Source: Narthecium ossifragum (taxonomy: Eukaryota; Streptophyta; Magnoliopsida; Dioscoreales; Nartheciaceae). Taken from it: a DNA stretch of 64,000 nt. Position 1 is the stretch's first letter, and every line of letters begins with the position of its first letter. The position numbers were made by a program, and so were the translations under genes. The notes under the pieces were generated by a model that did no database searches, had not been told where the DNA came from, and saw nothing but the letters and a program-made list of their open reading frames with translations. Of the stretch, positions 48,210 through 61,048 are shown piece after piece. The stretch covers positions 25,315,869-25,379,868 of the forward strand of contig OY986970.1 of assembly GCA_963920575.1 (NCBI GenBank), in the 5' to 3' direction.

Positions 48210-49224
48210 TATCAAGCCGATTTCCAATGAAAAATTATGGAAAATAATCTACCTGGTGGTTACTTCCTACCTTTTCTGATGGTTGCTTTCCATTTGGTTA
48301 TGAAATTTGCAGTAATAAATGAGGAAATTGATTAGGGCTTTTCGTAAAACAAGATTCCAAATAGCCGATTATATTGAAATACGTCGGATTTGAAACCCTT
48401 GATACCCCAACCATAAAACATGGAGAAAAATCGAAAAGTAACTACCACAAATATGCAAATAACCTCTACATGTTATTACAATATAGTTTTTAAGTTGAAT
48501 AAATCATAAATAAGCGTACCCTTTCACCATTTTCTTTGAGAACTTGTTTCTAAAGGGTGAGACGTTGGAAAATAACCTCTAAATACGGATGTCGTTCGTC
48601 GGAAAAAAAATGCCTTAAAATCGCTGGTGATAAGGAAACGAGTGACAGTTGAAAGCTTCGGTGAACTTTAGGGCTGGGTGGTCGGACGACGACGGAGAAA
48701 ATGTGTGTCGGTCATCGGGAGGGATGGGGTTTGGGGGGAGTGGGGGGCGCCGCGTTTACGGTAATTAGATTTTGAATTATTTTGTAATTGATGAAATGGG
48801 CGGGCGATGTGGATAATTTTACAAAATATAGATGTTTGGGGGGTATTTTAGTCTTTTATCATTAATAGAGATAGTAAACGACTTAAGGTCTATCCAATTG
48901 TCAAGTTAGTTTGTAATAAGAGACTATTTGACAAATCCCCTAAGTTTTACCCCAAATAAGTGTTACAATTCTAATCAAACATAAGTAAATGGGGTAATTT
49001 TCACTCCCAAACACACCCCAGAAGTAGCACGATAGTGCAGAAGAACCAGTGTTGAATGCATTGCTCACGAATGCATAAACAAAGTAAAATAAGGATGGTT
49101 ACATGCAACAGCACAGCGTAAGGTCTCTCTCAAATACATTGCTAGTTAAGTTGGCTAGGATAGCCTCCTTCAAAATACATAGAGTTGAAGACGATGAAAG
49201 TGCCAGATTCCTAGTGAGCAGAAG

Positions 49225-52200
49225 TTACTGCCTCAAGCTTTCCACAATGTAAGAGGCATACAGGTCCCTGCAGTGATTGTAATACCATCTTAAAAGAAAA
49301 AGATTTAGCTCTTGAGACAAAAGGTTCCCTTATTCAGTAACAGAAGAATGGGTTTACAGCAACCAGGATTTGCTTTCTATATAAGATGTACTCACATTGA
49401 GTATTGGATAGCGTTGATAGCATCTTCAGCTGGGAGGAAGTCATCCACAGCCACTTTTTTGTTTTCGTTCTTCTTGTCTATTGTTGACGAAATGAGTTAA
49501 AGCCTCGTGCAGAGCCCAAAGTATAGACACGACAAAGCAATAAACATAAAGATTAAACGAAATCGAATTCCAGCAATAGGCACAAGGAAGAGATTTGGAG
49601 GTTGGAATAACAAGGCATCATGATCTAGGAACTTCAAAAACGTTTCACCGAAGAATTCAAAAACTAGAAACTAGACTAAGGTGCTTGTGCTTAGCAGCTA
49701 TAAAAATGGCACAAGAAGCATCAACACGCATAAGCTATGGATCCTTATCGTTATGTGCAAGTGCTTAGCAGCAATAAAAAAGGCGCAAGAAGCATCAACA
49801 CGCATAAGCTATGGATCATTATCGTTATGCGCAAAACTGTTTCATATTATTGGATACAGTCTTCAAAGAATCGGCGAATTTCTGCAAGGCGGTGCGGTGC
49901 AAGGTCATTAAGGTCCTTGTAGTGATGATACTCAGGGTCATCAGCGCACACAGCTATTATTTTATCATCCTTCTCACCCTGAAGAATAAATAAGAGTACG
50001 AAAGTCTATCAACTACCCGATCTCAATATTTAGAAAATTAGATGAAAACAAATGCCTGACCTGATCAATCATAGGCATCAGCCCTATAGCACGGGCACGA
50101 AGAAAACAACCAGGCAGCACAGGCTCCTGCATGTGAAAGAAACATTAACGAACTCCAAAAGGACAATTCATGCGGATAAGAACTGTCTTACTGGTCTACC
50201 CAAATTAGGAACCTTATATCCAGCACTAAGGTACCTGCATGAGCACCAGTACATCTAGGGGGTCACTGTCTTCACAAATAGTCCGCGGAATGAAGCCATA
50301 GTTATGGGGGTACACAACAGAGGAGTAGAGAACACGATTGACCTGTTTTGGAGTACATCAGTGTATATTAGTAAAGTGGTTACAAATACAGGACGTAATT
50401 ATGTCATTATACTAGATTATATATGGAACAAGAGCACTGTCAGGTGCATGTATATATGCTACACTGCTTTCATCAGATCATGCAAGTCGACCTGCCTTGA
50501 GAGTGCAACTATTCTATAATCTATAATTCTTGATAAAGACTCATTTCATTGCATACGTGCATCAGCAAAAATCCATACACAACCTTCAGACAACTCACTA
50601 TTAAGTAGCAACATGGTAGATCACCTTGATAATACCACTAGCCTTGTCCAGCTCATACTTAACTTTGCTACCCTTGCTAATTTCAACCACCTGCAGCAGG
50701 GAATAATTGTTTGACTTGAGACCTCAAAATGAAGTCAAAACTCAAGAAATTTCCAGAAGTATAGCAGAGTCAGCACTGATAATTGGAAGTTAGACATTGA
50801 ACCTACAAGTAATAAACTGAAACATGAGAAAGAATGTGTATATAGCAAAGAATTTACTCTTGGCTCCATAGAAGAGAGTATGAACTGAGTTATCACATAC
50901 ACCCTAATTGGCATACAATTTACAAGTTAAAATGCAGAACAAGAGAATAGAAGAGGCCACACATTATCTCCATTATATCATATGGATGATCCTATGCGTG
51001 AATCTAATATCAATCGCTGGCTATATTTTGGCTTGTCACACATTATCTAGCTACTAGACTTCCGATAACTTTCTCCAAAGAATAGTTTGCAATTTGAATT
51101 TCATATTGTTCTGCCGATTAATCTCACAAATTGCTTTGCAGCATCATTGAGCGATATACATTCATCTTTACAAGAAGCTACAAGATCTAACAAGGCACTG
51201 AAAGTACCTTTATGGGATCTAAACGCCCTCTAAATCCAAACCATGAATAAAAGGAGCAGATTAAGCCGTATTGTTTAGTAATTACTATAAACTCCTTTCA
51301 AAAACACGTAACATCTCCTTTCAAAAACTACGTAACGCTCTCTCACAGCTTTTCGTACACTCTCTTTTGTAATAAGACAATATAAAACAGAATGAGCCAA
51401 CCTATTTTACCGCACCTGATGCCTGCAACTACTATCAAATTCAAGCAACCAAAGCTGCCAAAACCATCACAACGTCTACCTATCGCTTTATCCTTGCTCT
51501 ACTAGGCTGGAAACTTGTAAAGATGCAGCCCCAGGAAAAACACTTTCCCATTCCATAGGCTTCCATGCTTCTAAAGTCCGTCAACTAACTATCACATTCA
51601 GAGTCATACAAATTGAGAACAGAACTTTTCTTATAAAATCTACCTAGTAGACTTGAATTGATATTAGAAGTTGAGAAATTCATAATATGATACATTAAAA
51701 ATGAAATCCTCATCCAAGCACTGTCTTTTTCTGAATTTTCTTATTTAAAGGTTCATGAACCAGTGCATCATATGCTACCAATGAAAACACCACAACCAAT
51801 ATGTATTTCCAGAGAGTTAGCAACATCAAGATGAGAATCCAAGAGATACATCCACAACAAAGGATCAAGTCAGATACTGTTTGTGCACTCTGAAATTTTA
51901 TTCCCATAAGACCACGATAACAAATTTCTTAGTATCAAATAAAAGAAAAGTAGCATCATATATCCAGCCAACACACAAGTAAAACATAGCTATCACATGG
52001 ATATCTAGCCAACAAATAAAACATAGCTATTTATGATCGCATGGTGAAAACAAGGATTCACAATCTCGGTTTTCGTAGAACTTACGCAATTGAAAACTGA
52101 CGGTGCACCAGGTCCTACATCAAACAAAAGAATGCATGTCATAAGAAATTGTCAATATTTCTAGACAAAAACACAGACAATAAAAGACTAGAGAGCCCCA

Positions 52201-52404
52201 TAAGAACAGCTTCCAAATAGAGAAAACTACTGATCCAGACACGGGAAAAAAACAAAAGGTCAGCTGCTACTGACCAATCTCTAAATCGTGCCATGGATGA
52301 GCTGCAACAGACTTCCGAGAAATGGAAGAAAGGATGCGCTCGTTGAGAGCAACATGAGGAAAGCTCGAGTTGGAGTGACCACTCCCCTCCAAATTGTCAG
52401 CCAT
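49225..52404 (-). CDS. PPA: Soluble inorganic pyrophosphatase, tandem copy 2
   Basis: Paralogue of the gene at 36135-39788 with the same reaction and the same eight-exon plan. Exons (minus): 52404-52275, 52114-52086, 50690-50625, 50342-50235, 50126-50061, 49978-49858, 49477-49396, 49267-49225; 214 aa. The metal-binding signature [11 protein letters not shown] is intact, with [45 protein letters not shown] and YIVESLRQ. The N-terminus, [15 protein letters not shown], is two residues longer than copy 1. Copy 2 has the residues I consider usual for the family at GEKDDK and DSDPLD. Homology with copy 1 extends through introns and from 49019 onward, showing a segmental tandem duplication. Intron 6 carries a 74-bp tandem duplication (49687-49834). 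Confidence 0.94.
49687..49834. repeat. 74-bp tandem duplication in intron 6 of pyrophosphatase copy 2
   Basis: Units 49687-49760 and 49761-49834 both run from GTGCTTAGCAGC to TTATG(T/C)GCAA and differ at only a few bases. The equivalent intron of copy 1 has a single unit (about 36696-36770). The second unit ends about 23 bp from the intron's donor site. Confidence 0.9.
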
Positions 52405-53771
52405 TTCTCACCTAATAGAGCTACAAATTCAGACAAACAATATAAGATCTCTGCCTGAACTCAATCACCAATTCCGATCATATAAAAAGTTACACCAAAC
52501 GGAGAAATTAAACAAGCCAGAATAAGCGATAAAGGAGAGATTATCCATTCAAATTACAATAATATAATAAAGATATACTATTCTCAGATCATTAGAAACC
52601 AAAAAATGATTATATTTCCATACCAAAAATAGCAACCGAAAAAATGGAGAAAAAAGAGTAAATATCTTTAAATTACCTTTTCTCTTCGTAGGAAAATAAA
52701 AATAAACACAAACTTGAAAAAAACCCCCTCAAATTACGATAAAAAAAAGCAATCAGATCAGTCTTCAGATTAAATCTTTCAAGCCACCAAAGCTCAGCTG
52801 TTAGAGCTTAAAGTCTAGCATAGAAATGGAACCATCTACATCACGAATTAACACAGGGGAAAGTAATTATACTGCACAAAATCTCCAAAACCATAAAAAA
52901 AAAATACGTTTTTCCGCGATCTCTAAGCAATATAGGCAGCACAGATGATGTATGGATATTTTGGAACTATGATCTTTGAGCACAAAAAGACCATCGCAAA
53001 TCACACAGAGAGAAACGAACTACACTGCTTCAAGAAACACATCGAAATTTTTAATTTTTCAGAGATTAGAAGTGGGAAAATAAAGAGTAAAGATGAGTCG
53101 CGAGAGTACCGCGAGAGGATTGGGGAGCGAACAGGGCGGGCTTTGGTCTCGGAGATGATGGCGAACTGGGAAAGCGCTCCCTTTTTTCAGAGGGTGGAGA
53201 GAGAGAGACAGAGTGAGAGCAGTTGAATTTGACGGCTGGATTTGAAAAGAGGGGATCGGACGGCAGTCGAGAGGCCGCGTGACGACGGGTGATACGTTTC
53301 TGGTATGTTGACGCGGGACTAACCGGATTTTGCTTTGGAATTTGGCATCTTTTGGGGATAACGTGTCGGGCATCTTAATGTGGAGCCTTCCTCTTACAAG
53401 ATCCTAACCGTTGATTCTCTCCGCATCCTCCCTGAAATTTATTCCACAGTACGTCACTTCTACATTTTATAATTTCTTTCTTTAAAATACTCTGCGTTAA
53501 GTTCCCTGAACCATTCCTGCGTTACTAAACAATTCATTCCCGAATTCTTTCTTTTTTTATTCTATTTTTATTTATTATTAACGAATAACATTATAGTAAA
53601 TAAATATTATTTTTATCTTTAATGTTTGATATGTATCTATATTAAAATATTATATATATATTTATGCTCATAGTTTTATTAATTAAATACTTAAAATCCA
53701 TCAGTTATATTTTGAATCATCAGAGGATTATTTATATTAGAATATACCCATGCATAAATATTATATTTTAG
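52405..53771. other. Upstream region of pyrophosphatase copy 2
   Basis: Promoter and probable 5' UTR. A (GA)n-like patch occurs near 53195-53220, then AT-rich DNA. No other gene recognised. Confidence 0.5.
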
Positions 53772-54395
53772 GGTTATTTACATATTACTTTTTAAAAAGT
53801 TTGATTTTGCATATATCTCTTTGAAAAAATTGAATTTACACGGGAAAACCTAAAAACCTTGATTATTGTCATATAGCCCCCTTTAGTAACTTATGAGTGG
53901 AATATTCGGGTGTACTGTGAGAATCTTAAATGAAGAATGTAAATGAATATGAACCTTAGAACTTCTTCATGATTAATGGTGACGAGAAACTCAAAAATTG
54001 ACCTATAAAGAAAGGAAATTGATCTAAATCGGGAGATATCGGCATAGTAAGATTGAGATAGCTCGCATGAGAGGAGATTGAGATAGCTGGCAGGAGAGGA
54101 GATGGAGATAGCTCGTTGGAAAGATATATGAATACGTTTTCAATTTCAAATCCTAAGCCTCAACGGTCATCTGGGTGAGGTAAAAAGGCACGGACTATAA
54201 GGGCTATGAATAGTTAAGTAATTTCAAAAGCCACCAATAGTGACTCCGTCCAACATATTCTTCAAATATTTCACTCTTAAATGACTAAAGGGGTTATATG
54301 GCAATAATCAAGGTTTTCATGATTTATGGTGTAAATTTTATTTTTCAGATGAACATATGTAAAATCAAACTTTTTTAGGAGTATATGTAAATATC
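53772..54395. mobile_element. Long-TIR non-autonomous element
   Basis: About 620 bp. The left arm (from GGTTATTTACATATTAC, with AAAGTTTGATTTTGCATAT and AACCTTGATTATTGTCATAT) pairs over about 110 bp with the inverted right arm (ATATGGCAATAATCAAGGTT, ATGTAAAATCAAACTTTTTT, ATATGTAAATAT). No coding capacity. The target duplication is not clear. Mutator-like by TIR length only. Confidence 0.65.
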
Positions 54396-56808
54396 ATTAA
54401 TATCTGTGGTATATTTCTATTAGAACATATATAAAAACTAGAATATGGTAGCTGTGGGAGTTCGTTATATTGAAATAGATTATAAAATATTTGACATTTT
54501 ATGCAATATAATCACTATTCTATTTTCAAAAACTTAGAATATAACATTTTGTTTCCTATTTCCAAAACATGCATAATGGCTTAGATAAATGGAATTTGTA
54601 ACTTTTAATAAAAAGCTCTCACATTTTCTCCCATTAAAAATTGTTAAGGGACCCCTCTATTTTGTAGAAAGTATAGGGAGGCTGATGGATCACCGTTTGT
54701 GGGCGTTTCCCTATTCTTGCGTCCTCATAAGTCATAACACGGAAGAGAAGAGTAGGGGATATGATGGCTTAGTCTTACGCAGGTGCTCTTATTAGGCTGG
54801 AATAAAAGGTTAGTCTCAAACCGAATAAACTTTCAGAGTTAAAAATGGAATGGGTTATAAATACCATAGTCATCAATTAAATTCCAATCCAAAGCTGAAA
54901 GTCCTTATCATTAGTCAAGTTCCCGACCGTTATTTTCACCAAATTGTAGAATTTTGAGTAGACTAAGAAGCTTAGCTGATGTTAGATGAATTAGTTCATA
55001 CTTACTAACGCCCTGAGTCATTGTTTAACAACTAGGTTTAGGGGTTACCTCCACTCTATTTCTATTTTTTCATCAAACACCAAAACAATGATTACGGGAT
55101 TACTACTATTCCACCTATCACATTTCTCTCTATTTTTTCTTACCCCAATTTATGACCCTCACCTTTTTCCAACCCCATATTCTCTTTAACCCCATTCTCG
55201 CTAGCCCCGAACCAAACAGTCGTGTGGGATTAGAAAAAGTGAGATTAAGGAGGAATAGAATTAAAAAGGGTCCGAAAAAGTGGAGTTAATGAATGTGGAT
55301 AGAAAAAAGTAGAGTATTGGTGATAGGTGGAATATGAATAAAATAGTAATGATGATATTTGATGTTTGGAATAGAAATGAGGTTATCCAATACCAAACAT
55401 GAGCTAAGCGGACATCAGGCCAAGTTAGCTAATTACAAACAAACAATAAATAAAAGACCACATTTGATTGTAACTTTGTCTTCTTTTTTTCTCTTGGAAA
55501 CGAGTTTTTCGGTCTCCGCCAAGATCCCAATACCACAATGGACTCGGTAAATTGTTGATCATGTCAGTCTTCTTCGAAGTATTTATTTTCTCTTTGATAA
55601 TCGAGCCAAAGTTGACCTATCAGAAATACACATAAAATAGAGCACAAAGTTCAAAAACTCCACTTAGATCGAATGTACATATTTTCCATGTATTTCGTTC
55701 CCCGTAATCTTAACTTTTAACTTGCAGCACTGTAACTAAAATTTGATTAGAAGTGACGTGCTATAATGGTTTTTTTTGGGTTTCAAAGTAATTAACATAA
55801 AGATTAGAAGTGAACTTATAAGAATAGTCGTTGCTTCCGTGATCGCACCGAAAAGATTTATAAGAGAAAAGATTTATAATCCGCTTAGATTGAGAATAAC
55901 TATGTATAAATTTCATTTATGCATTCAAACACTTTATTTATAATATTAAATAAATATATTTGATGTTTGCCTAACTTTTATTTTATCCAAAATATAAATT
56001 TCTCTTATATTCAATTCAAACGGGTACTTCGTATTTAATATTTTTTATGAAAATAATTTTTATTTAATATTTCTTTTACGGAAACAATTTTTATCGACTT
56101 TATACGCCCTTTTTTTCCATATATGAGAACCTGCGCCACGCGATCCGACGGCCGCGAATATAGGCGTCGGGTTTCGAGTCCTTTTCTTACGTCCCTATAG
56201 AAGCCGTGCGTCTCAGCGGTATCTTGTTCGCATCCTCTCTCCCTCGATCCCATCCTCATGGGCTTCTTCTCCTCTCGATTCCAAACAAAACCCAACACCA
56301 CCACACCCACCCCTCGTCTCCTCCGATCCCAAATCGCGACTCCCGAACCCTAAACCTAGCTTCCTCTCCTACGGCACCGTCCAACCACCCGATCTCTCCT
56401 CCGAGCGCGGGGCCCGGCGGATCTCTCTCCTATCTTTTCACTCTCCATCGCATTCGGAGAACGGTCTCGCCGATCGCCGCCCTTCGATTTATCGATTCCC
56501 AGGCCTTACATACTTGATTGTAAGGTTTGATTCCAGATCTCAACGTTGATATCTGGAAAAGGTCGGCCGTGATCTGGTAAACCTCGGACTTGGAACATGT
56601 ATAATGATTATTATTTTTTGTGTTTATTGGAGAATTTAGCATTCTCCATCCGAGATCTAGTTTCTCACTCGTTTGCTCTGGATCCAATGTTTATTTAGTT
56701 ATTTTTGTGGTTCAGATAGCTTAGAAACCCTAGTTTCTTATAGGTAGCTTTGATTCAAGGGATTTGTGCTTCTGTTCCAGTTGAAGGATTAAGACTTAAA
56801 AGGCTTTG
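54396..56808. other. Intergenic and RER1 5' region
   Basis: AT-rich to about 56100, with no gene. GC-richer CT-rich sequence at 56200-56520 looks like the RER1 transcription start region and 5' UTR. The start codon at 56809 is preceded by a CCAG at about 56777-56780, so an intron may end within the leader. Confidence 0.45.
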
Positions 56809-59800
56809 ATGGAGGGATCCTTGGGCGACAGTGCATCTGACTCAGTTCCGTTCGCTAAATGGAGGAGTGAGTTCTCGAGGACTTTCCAGCATTATCTGGA
56901 TAGATCCACCCCGCACACGGTCGGGAGGTGGCTGGGGACCCTGGCGGTTGCTGCGGTCTATCTTCTTCGTGTATACCTCCTCCAGGGGTTTTACATCATT
57001 TCCTACGGGATTGGAATCTATGTGCTCAACCTTCTAATTGGGTTCCTGTCGCCAATGGTGGATCCGGAACTTGAGGTGATGGATGGGGCATCGCTACCAA
57101 CAAGGGGTTCGGATGAGTTCAAGCCTTTCATTCGCCGGCTTCCTGAGTTCAAGTTCTGGTAGTTTGTCTTCCACATTCTTCTGTTTTTTTTTTTAGAATG
57201 GTTTCTCTTTCTCATCTTAGAATGCCTTAATGTAAGTCTTTACCTGTGTTTTCGTTTAAAAGTTGAACTTCCCTATAGAAAAATATTGGCTAATCACTTT
57301 ATGTAACTATCCTCTTAACTGAAACATGGATTATTTCTACTTGATTATTTCTACACTCTCTTATGGATGTATTTGTGTGTTTGCACATTCTTTAGATCAA
57401 TAAATTTCACTGCTAGAATGTTTGTTTCTGGAATGTATTCTAATTACTAGTAGTTGACATCATTATTGCCACGTATGTCTCTCTTAATTGATTTGTTTCT
57501 CTGTTTCATTTCAATCTATGGGCAGTTGTTGATAGTCCTTTGTCTATGAACTATTATGTCGAAGACCCTTATTCCGTGCCTGCTGATCAAATGCTCCTTT
57601 TGAACTCTTAACTTGGTGCCAGGCTGTTATCTGAGATAAAGCAGCACTATTCCTTCGAGTAATGCATTTTGCTATGTTCTGTTTGACTGTCACTCTTGCC
57701 TCAGTCGTTTTCTTTTTGTCATAGTTTGTACTTCTTTTGCATGTTCCATTGGTTCTGCTGTGGAAAGAAGTCATGAATTGTCTCAATTTGTGTTTTACTA
57801 ATTGGTATTCCTAGTAGCTGTTTGCAATATTGTTTGCCTAGATGGTCTACCTAGTGCACTAAACATTTTTCTTGTATCCAACCTGATTAATATTTCGAAA
57901 TTTAACGCTTTGAAATTTTGAATTTAAAATCACGGGTACAGAGAAGCTGATGGAGAAACTCATTGTTTTCTATGAATAAGTAGGTATTATTAATTTCATT
58001 GACGTGTTCAATTTCTGTATATTTCTTGTCATAAGACTGTAAAAATCTTGGAGCTGATTTCATGTTCATGATGTTCTTATTGCCTGCAATCAGAAAATAT
58101 GGTATGTGGCGGACTGAGAGGGAGGGGAGTAGGGGTGGGGACACATGCTTGTGATCATGTCTTTTTACATGTATTAAAGCTGTACAATGTAGTTTCAATA
58201 GTCACTTTCGTTTCAGGTGGAAAATGTTCTCTGCTTTTTTGGTCTTTATCATCATCTGTCCATTATACTGAAATTAGAGGCCAAGGAACTATTCCCTGAT
58301 ATCGTAATGATGAAAATAACTAAAAAGATATGGAACTGCCTATTTCTGGCCTGCACCTGATGAATAAATCTGATAAAGTTTCATTGTAATTTATTTCGTT
58401 GCTATTATTTGCCTGCAGGTTAATGGATAGAAAATTTTATCTTAGATCTTAATATCTTATTGCAGCATTCTTCAGTCATATAAAACTCTACTTAGACTTC
58501 ATTATGTTCTGTCACAAGCTGGTTACTTCAAGCTGCCATCATTCATTTCTGACATTAAAAGATCTGACTATGTTTGTTCATGTGTATCACAATGTGCAAA
58601 TCTTACTGCAGTTCTCATCAGCAATTACTTTGCCATAAGCACTGGACTAATATGCTTAAACTGCTCCTATAGTCTGTGGAATGAGAAAACATAAGGATGA
58701 CTAGCCGAATTCTCGATTCTTAATGTGTTAAAACATTGAGCTGTTTTTGTGGTTATCTTTTAGGAATCAAGTAAGACACAAATCATGACTGATTTCTTTG
58801 ATGTCTGTTATTTCTTCTTCAAAATGATTTCTACATGACTGAGTCAATGTAGCCTTAACTTGTTAGTTCCTTGGTCCATGCTAACTTTTTAGTTTAGAGG
58901 AAGTAATTCGTGTCGTTGGTATTCATGTGGTACTATCGGAAATTGGTTGCTGAACAGTTTATCAGTTTAAGTCCTGTGGATATGTCATTGAAATTGGGAT
59001 ACATCAGTTTAAATTCGTCTATTTGTTGCTTGCCCTTTCTATCTAGCACCTTATGTGGATGCACTGGTGGCTGACAGGCTGTGACATATGATTAGCAGCT
59101 ACTTGCAGAATGTTTGCCTTCGGGTTTTTGGGTATACAGGTTTCTGGTCATGTTTTGTATATGCAAAGCCTCTCCTTTTTTCTATTAAGTTTGCTGTTGG
59201 TACAAACTGTAACACGATGCCTTTTCTTTTTCAGGTACTCCATAACTAAGGCTTTCTGTGTAGCTTTTGTAATGACCTTCTTTCCCATATTTGATGTTCC
59301 TGTCTTCTGGCCAATATTGCTTTTCTATTGGATTGTTCTTTTTGTTTTGACAATGAAGCGTCAAATTCTACACATGCTGAAGTACAAGTACATACCTTTC
59401 AGCGTCGGAAAGCAGGTGAGAATCCCTTCAGCAGCATTTTTTCGGTCTTAGATTCCTTTTGCTTTCTTGGACATATATTCTATGATGAATGAATAAAGAT
59501 GTCATATTCCTGGCGCTCTTCATCTTAAAAGAAGTCTTCAACCTTCAACCTCAGAGCACATCAGATAGCATGCTTTTCAATCTTACCCTACATGAGTAGT
59601 TCTAGGCAGCAGTTGCATCATCATTTGGCTTTGACATTTGTTGATTGAAGTGATCAATGAGCGAGTTTCCTTGAGGATTGGTTCTCGGTCCTTTGGAGAA
59701 TTACTTATTTACTTGACTCCCTTCTCCATTTTTAAACTGATGAGCCTCGCTGAGAGTTTTTCCCCCCATGAGTTGAGCCTAGAGGCTAAGGACACCTACG

Positions 59801-60109
59801 CAATCCCCACCGAACCATCACGGAGTGTTGCTGCTCTATTTTGATTCAGGTTTTATGAAATGCCCCTACTATTAACTAATCAAACAAACCACTTGCCTTA
59901 CAAGAAACCGAATGAAGTTTTTCATTCCATTTTCCGATGGTGTTTCTTGATTCTGAATACCATGTTTAGACGAACTATGGAGCAGTTCGGGTTCGTGATC
60001 TCGTCATAAGCTTTTTTAAATTATTGCCCCATACTCATCAAAATTATATTCTTTCATGTTACAGAAATATGGTGGAAAGAAGGCATCCACAAGCGCATCC
60101 AGGGATTGA
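56809..60109 (+). CDS. RER1: RER1 protein (Golgi-to-ER retrieval receptor)
   Basis: Four-span Golgi membrane protein that returns escaped ER membrane proteins through COPI vesicles. Exons: 56809-57158, 59235-59415, 60065-60109; 191 aa, family-typical. The N-terminus is cytosolic ([19 protein letters not shown]...VGRW). A first hydrophobic pair follows ([30 protein letters not shown]), then the loop DPELEVMDG...[18 protein letters not shown] second pair follows ([29 protein letters not shown]). The tail is [15 protein letters not shown]...KQKYGGKK. The conserved VDPELE and RRLPEFKFW blocks identify the family firmly. Intron 1 is about 2.1 kb and both junctions keep phase. The ORF could be read three bases earlier, from a TTG; ATG at 56809 is chosen. 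Confidence 0.95.
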
Positions 60110-61048
60110 TCTCCATTGAAGAGAAGGAAGGACAAGAAGAATTGATGATGACATGTTCTAGGTTTTCTTTCGTAGATTTTGATATAAAATCTATCCTCCT
60201 TTTTTTTGGAAAATTTGAAACAGTGCTTGTAACTGCTATCTCAATTAGATTGTATTTGGAGGCCTTACATTAGATTGGTAAATACCTTTTCTTGTTCATG
60301 TATATTGACGCCATTGTCCAGAATGGCACTATAATCCACCTTGCATCAACCGTCCATCAATTCTATCATCTTTCAGATGGATGCCAGGTTACAAGGTGTG
60401 TTTTGTTCTTTTTACACCTTGAAATATATTACACCGCTTATCAGGTTAAAGAGCCAGTCTGCTTGTAGGCCTGTGAGCTAGTCCTGTGCGCCGATTCATA
60501 GTTTCCTCCAGCATATTTTCTCGATTAGGTCCAGTATGAGCATGCATGATGTATCTATACGTGAAAGGTGTCTTGGAACTCGGAAGTTTGGGTACTATGT
60601 GGATTCTAGTAAGTGATTGGAGCAGGATAAACAAAAGAATCCTCCATGTATCACTGTTGGAGATTGCGCATTTAGATTGGCGAGTTTCTTTCATTGAAAG
60701 AATCTAGTGGTCCTGTAAAGTCCTAGCAATTGTACAGATGACCTCGACTGTCCAACCCATCTTGACAACGAATCTATATAAGCTTTATTTGCAAACAAAA
60801 TGGGAGAAATAAATTGTTGACCAAAGGTACACTAGTCTGTCTCTACAGAAGAACCATGGACTTTGATGGGCACAATAATCAGATTGAAGGTCTTAATATG
60901 AATTCTCAAGGATTTAGGGACTTAAAATGCACAAAATTAAATGTCATCATGCAATGATAACAAAAATAAAATAACCAGGAATACCCCATCGGGTGTCCAG
61001 ATATTATGATCCAAATCCGAGTCCGATAAGTCAACAGATATTACATGC
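60110..61048. other. Downstream of RER1, intergenic
   Basis: 3' UTR of RER1, then AT-rich DNA. No gene recognised. Confidence 0.5.

Larger units (their letters stand above)
42481..48950. mobile_element. GTAACT-motif element, MULE-like, interrupted by hAT
   Basis: The element is 42490-48941. Flanks AACTTTTAC (42481-42489) and AAGTTTTAC (48942-48950) match 8/9, a Mutator-type 9-bp duplication. The ends carry related inverted sequence with TAGTCTC/GAGACTA cores. The body has dozens of GGAAAGTAACTACC motifs in forward orientation up to about 43700. They are reversed (GGTAGTTACTTTCC) from about 43730 and again after the hAT insertion to about 48300. About 2.2 kb remains once the hAT is removed. 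It has no coding capacity. A second repeat family copy (43277-43490) lies inside. Confidence 0.6.
41384..49018. mobile_element. Outer element of a nested stack, with pyrimidine/purine arms
   Basis: The left end is AGGGAGTGTTTGATGAGGGT at 41384. The far right end reads CACTCCCAAACACACCCC, finishing at 49018. Inside lie a pyrimidine-rich arm (41510-41660) and a purine-rich array (41660-42330). The array and its flank (GCCAAAAAAAAGAGAAAATGG onward) are the reverse complement of the insertion at 38293. The segments 42340-42489 and 48951-49018 are contiguous in that relative but split here by a 6.45-kb insertion. The right end coincides with the start of homology between the two pyrophosphatase copies. 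Confidence 0.6.
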
